DNA of 64,000 nucleotides. Origin: Punctularia strigosozonata HHB-11173 SS5 (Eukaryota; Basidiomycota; Agaricomycetes; Corticiales; Punctulariaceae). The notes under the pieces were generated by a model, which saw nothing but the letters and a program-made list of their open reading frames with translations, was not told the DNA's origin and made no database searches. Position 1 is the stretch's first letter. Every line of letters begins with the position of its first letter. This document shows, in pieces, positions 34,384 to 46,045 of this stretch. The position numbers and the translations under genes were made by a program. The stretch is taken from contig NW_006767433.1 of assembly GCF_000264995.1 (NCBI RefSeq), forward strand, positions 3,041,521 through 3,105,520. The letters are read 5' to 3'.

Positions 34384-35513
34384 TCACTTCCAGGTAGGAG
34401 TGGGGTCGTCATTTTCAGCCTTCGCGATGATGCGCTCTGCCTCTAGCATCGCCTCAAAGTCGGCTTGAGATATGGGCTGATCGATGTTCACCCCATCATC
34501 TCCACTTCCAACGTTTGCACTTGTCGGCCCGTTGCCGGGATCTGAAGGTGCCGATCGAGCTGTAATTGCAGCCTTTCCGGACGTCTGACGGATGGCTTCC
34601 CAAGTAGACCCTTGCGCGGCATTTCGTGCGTTCGCCGCGCGTATTTGCTCCCAACGCGAGGTCATTGTAGGGCGACCTGCGCAGTGTTTGTACATTAGAA
34701 CGGCCCGCAGCACCTGATACCGAGGTAGGAGCCCACCCGTATCGCCCCCCGAACCAGCCGCGGTCCGATTCTGATCATTCGGGAGAGAAGGATTTTCCAG
34801 GCGGCGACGTTCGAAGTCGCTTGAAGGACCATCCTGGGGATTCAGGTCGCAGTCCTCGCCGGTATCCACGTTCGCTCTGGTAGACATAATCCGGGTATGC
34901 TCCGTCTGTACTTTGTATGCGTTCTCGAGTGCTCGAGTGAATCCTTCCGGATCTTCTAACGAGCGAGAGAAATCAAACAAAGCTTTCGCGTGTAGAGATC
35001 GCCCTAGAACGGAACCGAAGAAGCCTGCACCCTAAAGGCATGCTTGTGAAGAGTCGACAGAGCGGAGAACCTCTTTTTCTTGCTTACTATAGCAGCACCG
35101 GCCATTCGCCCAAAGGACCATTTAGCGCGATATCTGCCGTACGTCGACACTCCGAGAGCGGCTAGGAAGCCGCCGAAAAACTGAGCAGAGGTAGCAATGA
35201 GATTACAGAATGTGTATGATGGTAAGGTGACCGACGGGGTAGCTCCGATGATTGCTGGTGAGGAAACCTTTTGCATGCTCAAAGTCGCGTAAAGACACGT
35301 TTCCGGCTTCGAGCTCAGGTCGGAGGTAGCGCTCCACGCGGTCCTCTGATTTGAGGAAGTAGTCTGCCCAGACAATGAGTCGAGTCGCGCGTACGGGGTC
35401 ATTATCTCGGCGGGTAATGGGAGGTGGTCGGCGGGCATCCATGGAACGAACTTACGGACCGGTGGGGGGTAGCGCTCAGACCCGGTCGGGCAATGACGCA
35501 GATGTAGCGGCAC
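34384..35513 (-). CDS. Hypothetical small membrane-associated protein
   Basis: Four exons can be joined in frame. Exon 1 is MPLHLRHCPTGSERYPPPV. Exon 2 reads DPVRATRLIVWADYFLKSED and LRPELEAGNVSLRDFEHAK. Exon 3 gives AALGVSTYGRYRAKWSFGRM, and exon 4 AGAAIGAGFFGSVLGRSLHA followed by FDFSRSLEDPEGFTRALENA. The Gly/Ala-rich part of exons 3 and 4 could be one or two membrane helices. The C-terminal ~170 residues are polar, with the SRWEQIRAANARNAAQGSTW motif and acidic residues. The codon-by-codon plausibility across introns argues it is real. I do not know the family; a mitochondrial membrane protein is a guess only. The donor of intron 2 is ambiguous (two candidates). Confidence 0.65.
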
Positions 35514-36001
35514 GTGATGTCCTTAGATTGCAATCCACTCGGTAGTTAATCATAAAGCGGTTTACGCATGGACTCAGTTCAACTTTTGCCATGCAACGCG
35601 ATGAAACGTCAGTACGTAACTGGGACGCGAACCGGTCGGACTGAAGCGGAGACACGGTCTGATCATGTCCCAACACGCACCGCGTTGAGGCCGCGAACGC
35701 ACCTTGGCTGAGTTGGCATCGCCGTATGTGCAATGTGTGATATGCGCGAAGTCGAGAGAGCACCACATGTCGAGCTCATATGCGAGCAAGATGCACGAAG
35801 GAAAGACATGCAATGTGCTGACAGCGACTACAATTTCTGTAACACGAGTAACGGGTGAGGCAGGGCGAGGCGCTGGATGACGTGCAACGCTATTGACCGT
35901 CACGACCGCGTCGAGTCTCGTCGGAAGCCGGGACAGCTCTTCTTACACGACGACGGCGCCTGCACAGGCCAGACTGCTTTGCTGCGAGTCTGCTGCAGAC
36001 G
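35514..36001. other. Divergent promoter region
   Basis: 488 nt between the divergent starts of the hypothetical membrane protein (-) and the RhoGEF (+). It presumably contains both promoters. Nothing else is recognised. Confidence 0.5.
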
Positions 36002-39000
36002 ATGGCTGCCTATGACGAACAGCTCCCGCCGCTGCCACCAAAGCACACCGACGGGCCCGTCGGCCACCACACCCCAACCTCGCTTGCGCCGATCGCAATA
36101 GGGCTCAGGCCTCCCGACGACGGTGAATATCATCCATCTGCATCGAGCCACTTCTCAATTTACTGACCCGTCGTCCCAAAAGGCCGCGGCAGCCTCCCCT
36201 CCACGCCGAACACCCCGCTCTCGCCTGTCGATGGCCCGACCAAAAGCAAGAAGGCGAATCCGCTCGTCGATCTCATAGAAACGGAGAGGGTCTACGTCGA
36301 CCAGCTCACCGGAATCATACGGGTGCGCGCTCCGTCTGTCCCTGCCGCGTATCATCCGGTTGACCACTAAGTATCGAATAGAAAGTCGCGTCAGCATGGT
36401 CCAAATCCAATCTACCACCGCCGGAGCTAGATGCCATGTTTCGCGGCGTTGAGGGCATATTCAAGGCGAATCGCGGATTGCTCGCGGTCAGTGTAAACGA
36501 GTGTGCCAGCCTACTCTCTGTTGACAGCTCCCCAGAAACTTAACGACATCGGGCCCAACCCATCCTCGCCGAAAGCACTAGGTGATCTACTCATGCGATG
36601 GGTATGTTCGATTTTTCATACCCGGTAATCTAATAGTCTCAAACACTGGCATAGATCGAAGACCTCGAGGGACCCTACACCAACTACTGCTCTAAATTCC
36701 GCACCGGATTCGACCGCTGGTCCTCCCTTGCACCCGCTACCCGCCTTCCCTCCGTGCTCGCTGCCTTTTCCGCCTCCAATCCGCCTCCTCTTCCACCTGA
36801 TTCACCTCCTCATTACCATCCTTCCGAGCCGCCCCTTTGGACGCTCGACGCGCTCTTCCTCCTTCCGCGCGGACGGATAAAGTATTACCGCAAGCTTTAC
36901 GGCAGGCTGCTGAAAAGTACCATGCCTGGACGGAGTGATCACAAGCTACTTCAGGGAGCGGTGGAGAAGCTAGATGAACTGCTAGCACTGCTGGATCAGA
37001 GGATGGAGTTGGATGTTGCTGCGGTGCAGCAACCCGCTATGAACCATAATCTGGGAGACACAGAGGACGAGGTTGTAATCGATATGAGGGCAAGGGATTC
37101 GACGAGTGTCTCATCAAAGCAGGGACAATTCAACGTGTAAGCATACGCTTATATAAGGCGGAATATGCTCATGTCGTTCCCAGTGCGAGATCCTCGGGAG
37201 AGACAGCGCAATCATACGATAGAATGTCCTCTTCGACCATGAACATGCCCATCACCGACCTGGAACGCCGTCTATCGACAGAACGTTGCTTGGATATCTT
37301 CACCATGAAACCCAAGGTATTTTGTCCGATGTTTTTATTGACTAGCAATATCATCAAAACTGATGCTGTTTCTGCATTAGCAAGTTCGCCTGCAAATAGC
37401 TCCTCCCTCTCTGACCTTCAGCCGGGAGATCCTTGTTTCTGCCGACGTTGCGATTGAGCTCACACCTCGCTCTACCGGGATACCAGTCGTCCACCAACAT
37501 GGACATATCTTCATTCTCACCGACCTCTTCCTTGTCTGCGAGAGGACGTCTGTTAATCCCGATGGCGCCGATATGTTTTTACTCTATCCGCCATTAGCCG
37601 GAAAGCATCTTCGCACAAGCAAAGTGGCCGATTCAGGTGATTTCACAATTTGCCTGCGTATGGCTTGGGACCGACACATTATATTGAATTGCAGATGCGG
37701 CACTCGCTGTGACCATCATGAAGAAAGAGACGCTCACGATTCACGCCGACTCGCGCCGAACTCGGGATCTACTTCTCAAAGAGTTCGATGATTGCATCAG
37801 CTTCGCAGCCAACATGGCAAAGCCGCCGCCGCCTCCTATGCCGCCTCTCAGCACGATTCCCAGGCCTTCCACATATGTCGCGACACCTTCTAGTGGCCCT
37901 GTGTCAGCCGAACCCTCCGAGCGGTCATCTGAACGTAGCTTTTCTCCCCCTGGTTCAAGTGTAGGCAGAATGGCGTCCCCCTCAAGCAGAATCGCTTCGC
38001 CCACTTCGGGTTCAATGTATACAGAGGAAAGGAGATGGAGTCCGCCTCAGCGATCCACCTCGAGAGGAGCGGAAATTATGCAACCACTCGCCATGCGCCC
38101 TGGTCCTCCCCCAATGTTAGGCATGAGCGGTCCCCAGCGAAGTCCCATGTCCCCTGAAGGCCGAGCTCCCGGTATGAGCCCTCTAAACGCCCCGCCATCA
38201 GGAGCTCCTATAGGCGACACGAATGAGCGGCCAAGTTTGCCACGGAACTCTAGCGAGGCTTTCGGCGGGGGTGTTCCTGGCATGGAAAGGGCGGAGTCAC
38301 TGGGTGGTGGACGGCCAAGCCCATCGGCACAAATGGGAGGTCCTCCCCCGCCACCGAAGGGTTTTGGTCCTGGGCAGATCATACCTGGTGGACCGGGGTC
38401 GATGGGACCTAATGGCCCCATTCCAGTTCCTGGTCAAGGTCCTATAGGACCCGGCTCTTTCATCCCACCTCCACGCAGTACAAGCGCAGGAGCAGGACCG
38501 TATGGCCCTGGAAGACCCCCACCGGGCGCCGCGCTGCCCTTCATTCCGGGAGGCCCGCCGGGGCCCATACCGGCCGGACCTTCCTCGCAGCAGATGGGAG
38601 TGCCTCCACCTCGTCCTGGGCCCAATATGATGATCCCCGGACCCGGTGCTAGATCGGGTCCACCGTACGGTCCTGGTCCCGGACCCGGGCCGAATGGCGT
38701 ATCGTACCCTGGTCCTGGAAGCTCCAACGGACAAAATTTGCTTCGGAAATCGAGTTCTTCGAGCGCGTTGGCCTCCCAGTTCGAGCGAAACGCTCTCAAC
38801 GCTCCTCGCCCGCCCATACCAGTCATCCCTCCAGCCAGTTTCCCGACAAATCCTAGCCTCGCTGAATCCGTTGGGTCTTTGCCTCCGCCATCGCGCCCCC
38901 TCCTTCCTTCCGCCAACAACGCTCGAGCGGCATCGATGGCCGGTAGCGGCGGAGCTTCTAGTTCATACGAGGACGAACTCAGCCCGCCTGCATCCCCGGT

Positions 39001-39367
39001 CCTGCAAGCTGCGCAGGGTCCTACGACATCCGCCATCACCGCGCAGATGAAGTGCAAGGTCTTCTTACAGCAGCAGCACGCCCAATGGAAGTCCCTAGGC
39101 TCAGCCAAGCTAAAGCTTTACCATGAAAGTCCCACGAATGTGAAGCAACTCGTCGTCGAGGCGGAGGACAAGAAACGCTCGACACTTATTTCCACTATTG
39201 TACTCACAGATGGGGTTGAAAGGGTTGGCAAGACGGGCGTCGCGGTGGAGCTGAGCGATAACGGGCAGCGAACGGGCATCGTCTACATGTTACAACTGCG
39301 GAACGAAAGCAGTGCAGGGGGATTGTTCGACAGTCTCCTCGCGGGTTCAGATAGGGCTCATCAATGA
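36002..39367 (+). CDS. DH-domain RhoGEF with PH-like and proline-rich regions
   Basis: A multi-exon gene starting MAAYDEQLPPLPPKHTDGP. After the join PDDG-RGSLPSTPNTPLS the DH domain begins (LVDLIETERVYVDQLTGIIR). It continues through ELDAMFRGVEGIF, LGDLLMRWIEDLEGPYTNYC, GRIKYYRKLYGRLLK and LLQGAVEKLDELLALLDQRM, typical of DH helices with the core rewritten. A PH-like region follows (EILVSADVAIELTP, HGHIFILTDLFLVCERTS, LTIHADSRRTRDLLLKEFDD). Then come about 350 Pro/Gly/Ser-rich residues and a C-terminal EVH1/RanBD-like fold (KCKVFLQQQHAQWKSLGSAK, STIVLTDGVERVGKTGVAVE). The family loads GTP on Rho GTPases at the cortex. RAC1 in the same window is a possible but unproven substrate. Confidence 0.85.
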
Positions 39368-39592
39368 CGGCTGTAAATGGGACAAAAGCTTGGTTTTTTT
39401 TCCTTTGCATGCACAATATTCACTTGGTACTTTAGCATTCGTTTATTGGGTAGTAGAAGATATGCCGACTACTAACCGCTCTCTCCTACGCCGCCGCACT
39501 CATGTACTCCTGATTGTCGAGACGAACAGTAGACAATCTAACGATTTTCAATCTACCTGATATACTCTATGATATCAGCGCTAGCTGCTGCC

Positions 39593-41362
39593 CTATGCAT
39601 CAGGCCATGACAGCTCTGCCATCAAAGATATGTGATCACTTGCGCATACACCCAGCTTGGGTAGTCCCGGCTCGAGGCTGTCAGTGCTAGGAGACTGGAG
39701 ATAGCCAGTAACCGTGCAAGACTGTTCACCATCTATGACCATAATGTAATCTAGACTGTCGTTCAGCGCACACTCGCCCAATCCTGCATCGCGCCATACC
39801 AAGAACTGTCTTCCAGTAATGGGTGTAGGATGTCCATTGCGGTTCGTAAAAGCCCTTCCTACCTTCAAGCCCATACCTCGAACCACAGGTAACGATGAAT
39901 GAAGGGTTGATAGTCGCTTGCTGGCGTTGAGCTTCATCGTACGCGCTCCTAACCGGAGCACCACCTGCGAACTTCGCGAGCTCAGGGGTCGACAATAACC
40001 CATCGCCGGATACTGCCACTCGGGCATTCACGATTATCTTGTCGGGGTCTTTCTCCTGCCTTCCATCGTCGTTTTCGTTTTCGTTAACATCCTTGGGCGA
40101 CACCGCTGTAGCCGCGCCTTCGTCATCTTCTGGGATTGCCTGGGATGATGTAATTGGTACGGATGGGTCAACGGAGACGTGCACAACACGAGAAGCTTCA
40201 AGCCGAGCCTCCTGAGCCGGGAGAACTGCATCGCCTACAAGCAGAGAATATGCGGGGTCGTCCGGCGAGAAATTAAAGTCTGCAGTGTGAAAGCGATGAA
40301 CCCAATGCAAAGCCACGGTTGTCATCTGCAAATCACCTCCGCTGAGTATGCAAGGCCACGAGTCCGCTTTGAGCGCGGCACGGAACGCCAAGACCTCACG
40401 TTTCAGCACAACTACCTGCCTGAGGGCCGGAAAGAAGGCCGCCAGTGAGAGGTATTCCTGCTCATGGATGTGTAAACGCACCTCGCCCGTTCGTATGTGT
40501 AGCTGGATTTTTGACATGGAGTGAGCAAGGGAGATGATGTCAACTCAGCGGAACGTACGATGGGTGCCAAAACAAATGAGTAGTAGCGATGATAAGGCCT
40601 TGCCGATCACCTCTTCCGGTACGGGTCAGACCCACAAGATTCGCGATGTTCTTCGTCGTGAACGAACGGCCCTTTCTGGCTGATTCGGAATTTTGTTCTC
40701 GAACGTCCTGCTCGTCCAACAGTAGCAGTTTATGATCACGCAGGGAATACATGTCGGACTTGAAGGCGATCAAGCAGCCGTGTTTCTTTCCAGGCCCGGC
40801 TGCATAGTGGTGTGCATAGCCCGCCTTCTCCAAAACGGGGAGTATCTTCTCCAGGCGGTCGACTTCCTATCCTCCGCTTGATTCAGTTGCGGAACAATGA
40901 AAATGGTCAGCGTAACTACCTGCAGGCAAAGTATATCGGGGTCCCCGTACACAAGTTCATTATATGTCATGTGTTCCCGTTGAGCTGCTTTCAGACAATC
41001 ACTCGTCGGGAACAACTCGCGACCTGACAGTGATCAGCACGTCGCTCAGGAGCTCACGAGTACGTGCGATTGCTCACGAATGAGGCATTGAGCCAGCAAC
41101 TACGACGAAGTGCATCGTAAGTATCGCGGTGAAGACGACAAGCATCACCTACATTCCAAGTTTTGATTCGAACATGGCGTCTTTCGCTGGTATCACCTTT
41201 GGCCCGGGGTAGACTGACCCAATTTCTTTCAACGATACGACCACGGTGTGGATCAAAGAGAGTCTCAGTTCGTGCCTTCCTTTGGTCCGCTCGTTTGCGC
41301 TTGCGCTCGTCTGCAACCGCCAATTGGGCAGGCGTAAGTTCGTGCGGTCGCTTAGACATCAC
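39593..41362 (-). CDS. NGL2: Ngl2-like EEP-family RNA exonuclease
   Basis: A minus-strand gene with several introns. The basic N-terminus (MMSKRPHELTPAQLAVADER) leads to the endonuclease/exonuclease/phosphatase fold. Visible pieces are IKTWNLLAQCLIRRELFP, LCLQEVDRLEKILPVLE with the metal-binding Glu, and KHGCLIAFKSD. Next come IIATTHLFWHPSY joined to TYERARQVVVLKREVLAF across a small exon, CILSGDFNFSPDDPAYSLL with the Asp-x-Asn pair, then YIMVID and CASDHISLMAELSW with the final Asp-His pair. This is the CCR4/Nocturnin-like group. In yeast, Ngl2 trims the 3' end of 5.8S rRNA; whether this protein does the same is inference. All expected catalytic blocks are present. Confidence 0.88.
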
Positions 41363-41786
41363 AAGATTTTGAAAAGCGAGTGTCGAGTAGGATCCGTAGT
41401 GCGGAGCCCTTTGGAAGCGAGGAAATCGTAGTTGTGCAATCTTGAGCTTGTTTCTGCAAACAGCCGGGCGTCGAGATCAGGAAGTCAGATATGAATAAGC
41501 GGTCAAGATTCAGTCGCTATATCATATATGTAGTGAAGTTCGCGTCCAACTGGATGTTCCGAATTTGGTTCACGTGCGCGTCCGTCTCTTTGCCCCTCAC
41601 CGCGACGCCCACACATCTTTGGTGGCTTGCATGAACTGGTCGAGAAGCTGCCGAGGCTCTGTACGATTATTGTTGCCTCCAAAGCAGGCACACAGGCACC
41701 TGAGGCCGAAATTCCACCGTCCACTTAGCAGCGCACGTTTCTCACCTTTGCAGGCACGATCCTTCGCCACCCACGTCGCTCAAGAG

Positions 41787-44700
41787 ATGGTCGCTCAACC
41801 AAACGACGCCCCTCTAGCCTTCGCCAACAACCCTCAAAGTTACGGAAACTTCGACCTTGTCAAACGAATCAAACTTACCTTCACCGATGTGGAAATATCT
41901 AAATGGAGAAGTAGAAAGACCGGACTCAGTGTAGTCCACATTGACTATGATGGTGCGCCATGATGCAGCAGGCCTGTAGCTCGACTGAACATTACTTCAG
42001 CGCCTATCGTTAACGGCTACTTCGTTGTTGCTACTGAAAGTGAGTGTACCATTCCGGATGTACGCTGCAGTCGTTTTCAGCGTGATCTGCATTCTCTAGT
42101 CTTCGATGACACTGGGTGCCCCCATACATTGGAACACCTGGTTTTCATGGGATCCCAGAAGTATCCTTACAAGGGTATCATAGACCATCTGGCAAATCGG
42201 GGCTTCTCCAATGGTACCAATGCATGGACGGATACTGATCACACGGCATATACCGTCAGCACTGCGGGAGATCAAGGTTTCCTTCAGCTCCTGCCTATCT
42301 ATGTTGACCATATCCTATACCCTACGATGACAGATGCAGGATTCGTCACGGAGGTAGCTACTTTACGGCTCTTCAGCATAGTATCTGCTTATTGTATGGT
42401 CTACCATAGGTACATCACATCAACCCCAAGGGCGAGGACTCGGGTGTGGTTTATTCCGAGATGCAAGGGCGACAGAATACCGCAGGGGATCTCATGTCTC
42501 ACCTGTATGTCATGTCCGTTCCGCAATGCCGATTTGCTAACATATTCCTCAGCAACCAGCAGTTGGTGAATCCCGTTGGGAGTGCTTACAGGAGCGAGAC
42601 AGGAGGTCTGATGGAAGCACTGCGGAGACTTACTATTGACCAAAGTGTGCTTTCTGTTGTAGTATGTGTCTTTGGACCCCCACTAATCAACCTACAGTTC
42701 GTCAATATCACGGCAGCTATTACCTGCCACATAATCTGTCGCTTATTGTGACGGGGAAGCTCTCTGGTGGAACTGCCGGACTTCTCAAGAAGATACAGAA
42801 CGAGGTTGAACCCAACATTGTCGCTCATGGTCAAGACCATGGGCTTCGCCCAGACAATTGGAAACGACCATTCCTTGAGACGGCGTCGGCGGCACGAACC
42901 CCATTCCAGGAGACAGTCAGCAGGACCATCGAGTTTCCGGAGAAGGATGAGAGTGTGGGCGAGCTCATCATATCGTTCATGGGTCCACCACCGAACGCAT
43001 TTCTGGAGCGAAAGGTGTGTCAATGGCGTCTCGCGAGGCATTCATGGGCTTACTCATTCGTAATAGGCATTGGACATCCTGGGGACTTACCTGACTTCTT
43101 CCGCTGTCGCGCCGCTCAACAAGGAATACGTCGAGATTGAGAATCCATTCTGGTGTGTACTTCCCGTGTTTCCGATACGTTCGCACTAATGGTGGATTCA
43201 GCACGTATATATACTTTTCTGAAGACGTTAGAGCCACTCTCGTCGATCTACCAATCTACATAGGGTCCGTACCAACCGAATACCTCGACACCTTCGACCA
43301 GCAACTCAAAGAGAGCCTGCGGCGCATAGTAGATGAAGGAATTGACATGCCACGCATGGCTATGGTAATCAATCGGGATGAACGACAGGTGATTGACCCC
43401 CTATCCATTTCCCGGAGTGACTCATCCTGGTTGTGCAGCTTCGGAGCAGACTCGAGTCATCGAAAGGAGACACTTTCTCTATGACAATCATTAACGACTT
43501 CTTATACGGCCCAGAAGATGCCTCTGAGCTCGAAAGTTCCTTGGATGAGTTCACTCAACTCCAAGCCCTTCGTCAGTGGACTTCCAAGGAATGGACGGAT
43601 ATCCTGCAGAAGTACGGCCCGCTTCGAAGGGCACGATAGCGTGACGTTGACTCTTTGCAGGTATTACATAGACCCTCATTGCGTCGTCGTCCGTGGCAAG
43701 CCTTCAGCCAAGTTGGCGGATAAGCTTGAGAAGGATGAAAAGATTCGCGTTGCGGAACAGGTTAAGGAGCTGGGAGAAGCTGGCCTCGCAGCAGCGGCGG
43801 CAAAGCTGGAGGCAGCTAAATCAGAACATGATCGCCCAATCCCGAGCGACATTCTGACGTCCTTCCCTGTCCCGAACGTCAAGAGTATCTCGTGGATACC
43901 GGTGCAGAGCCTTCAGGAAGCAGGGAAAGGACGGGAGACGCGCCGGACGCCTGTCCCCAACGAAGAGCTAACGAAGCACGTACATGCACACGGATCTCCA
44001 CTCCCATTCTTTGTTCAATATGATCATGTGAAGGTGAATAGAACTTTTCGATCCGGTAACATCGGCTGAAGCTATCTCGCAGTCGGACTTCGTCACCGTA
44101 CATGCTCTATTCTCCCTCGAGAAGCTACCCAACCATCTGAGATTGTGAGTTGCCCTCAGTTTCGGTATGATATGTACGTCTCAGTTTTTGTCAGATACGT
44201 CTCTACATATTTGTCCTCGTTCTTCTCCTTACCGGTCAGACGTGCGTCGGGCGAATACCTAACCCATGAGCAGGTAATCAACCAACTCGATGATGAAACC
44301 GTATCGTACGAAGTTAGCCTGGGGATGTCAAATCAATTTACGGAGCTCCTTCGGATCAGTCTGAAGGTCGAAGTGGGCATGTATGATGCTGCTGTTGCAT
44401 GGCTCAAGGATCTCCTTTATGGCAGCGAGTTCACGAAAGAAAGGTGTGGCCCGTCGTTGTCATGTATCACACAATAATATTTAATATTGTACGTTCCAGA
44501 CTTCAAGTTGCTGTCGCCAAGATCCGCCAGTCACTCCCCGAACTGAAGCGTGACGGCAATACAGTATTAGGATCTGTGTCGGCAGCCATGCTCTATGACG
44601 AGAACTCGACATCTCGTGCCGGCGGAGTTCTGACGCAGATGGAGTTTATCCCCACTCTCAGCGAGCAACTAGAATCCCACACGAATAAGGTACTTGAAGC

Positions 44701-45971
44701 CTTTGAGCAAATCAGATCGTACGGTGCGCCTCCCTTGGGCAGATTACCTCAGCGACCACTATGCTAACTGCATGACGGGACAGTGACGGCACCCGCAGGA
44801 GTTCGTTTCTCGGTCACGGGCAATGTTCTGGGTATTGATAACCCTCGGAGCTCCTGGCAGAAGTACTTCGCTGATCGCTTACCGGTGCGCCATCTTCGTC
44901 CAACTATTGCTTGCGTGATCGTCTCATTTCAACTAGGAGAGTTCATTGGATGCTGTGCCCACTGCCTCCGATACGCTTAGCTCACTGGGTAAGAACCCAT
45001 CGAGGAAGGTCCGTATAAAGATTACTTGTTACCATCAGCATACTCATTGTTGACGTTAGGCCGAAGTTCTCAGTCTGCCAACCATCGAAAGCTCTTATGT
45101 ATGCCACACCTCGATCGGAATGCGCGGTTTCACGGATGTGCGCTACCCGGCGCTGCGCATCGCTTTGGAAGTCCTGAATGCGACCGAGAGCTACCTCTGG
45201 GTCAGTCTTTTATATGCGTCAAATCACGTAAATCGCTCAAGCGCGATATAGCGGTACATTCGAGGCTCTGGTTTAGCGTATGGAGCTTATGTTTCCAATG
45301 ATCACGAAGCGGGTCTCCTGAGCTTCTCGCTCTATCGGGTAAATGTCATGAATCCGTCAGCCGTGTTCTTCACTCACGCTGGATTGGCTTTAGAGCTCCA
45401 ACCCGATACAAGGTTTCCATGAGGCTGCCAAAGTAGTTCGCGGCCTTGTCGACGGCACTGTACGTGCCTCCTGCTTCCTCTCGGCATTTATTGATACTCC
45501 GCACAGATCGCATTCGATGAAACAGCACTTGATGCGGCCAAGAGCAGCATTGTCTACGGGATCACTAAGAACGTTTCGACAGCGGGACGAGCTGTTCGTT
45601 TTCATTCCAGTGCATTATCGATTTGTCATCTCATCGTCCACATTCAGGCGACCGTATCTTTCATCAACCAAGCTCTGAAAGGTGTCCCTCAAGATTACTA
45701 TGTGGGTCTTCTCGATCAGCTACAAACAACGACGAAAGAACAAGTGCTCGCGACACTGAAGGAGTACTTCCTGCCACTCTTCGATCCATCGTCGTCGGTG
45801 GCAAGCATCGTGACTGGACCAGGCAGTGCAGATGAAATTGCAGAGAGTCTGACAAGCTTAGGCTTTGAGGTCAAGCAGCGGACACTAGAAGTTGATCCAG
45901 AGGAAATAGGAGATGGATCCGAATCAGATTCGGATTCCGAGAGCAGCAATACTTCGAGCAGCGAACAGTAA
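41787..45971 (+). CDS. M16-family zinc metallopeptidase (YOL098C-like)
   Basis: About fifteen exons. The inverted zinc motif HTLEHLVFMGS (HxxEH) is followed about 80 residues later by the third ligand region GVVYSEMQGRQN. The order of blocks, SYGNFDLVKRIKLTFTDVEI, GFSNGTNAWTDTDHTAYTV, HGSYYLPHNLSLIVTGKL, GELIISFMGPPPNAF, FFVQYDHVKSDFVTVHALF, LQVAVAKIRQSLPELKRDG and YIRGSGLAYGAYVSNDHEA, matches the uncharacterised fungal M16C peptidases of the yeast YOL098C kind, related to insulysin and PreP. The C-terminus is acidic/Ser-rich. The start at 41787 (MVAQPNDAPLAF) gives a cytosolic form. An in-frame ATG at 41631 adds a basic, Ser/Arg-rich stretch ending RSFATHVAQE that resembles a mitochondrial presequence. 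The stop is 74 nt from the convergent NUFIP-like stop. Confidence 0.9.
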
Positions 45972-46045
45972 TAAGAATTTCCGGCCTCCGGATTCATTAT
46001 CTTGCATCGATTACAGTATACTAGGGCTAATCATACGGCATCGTG

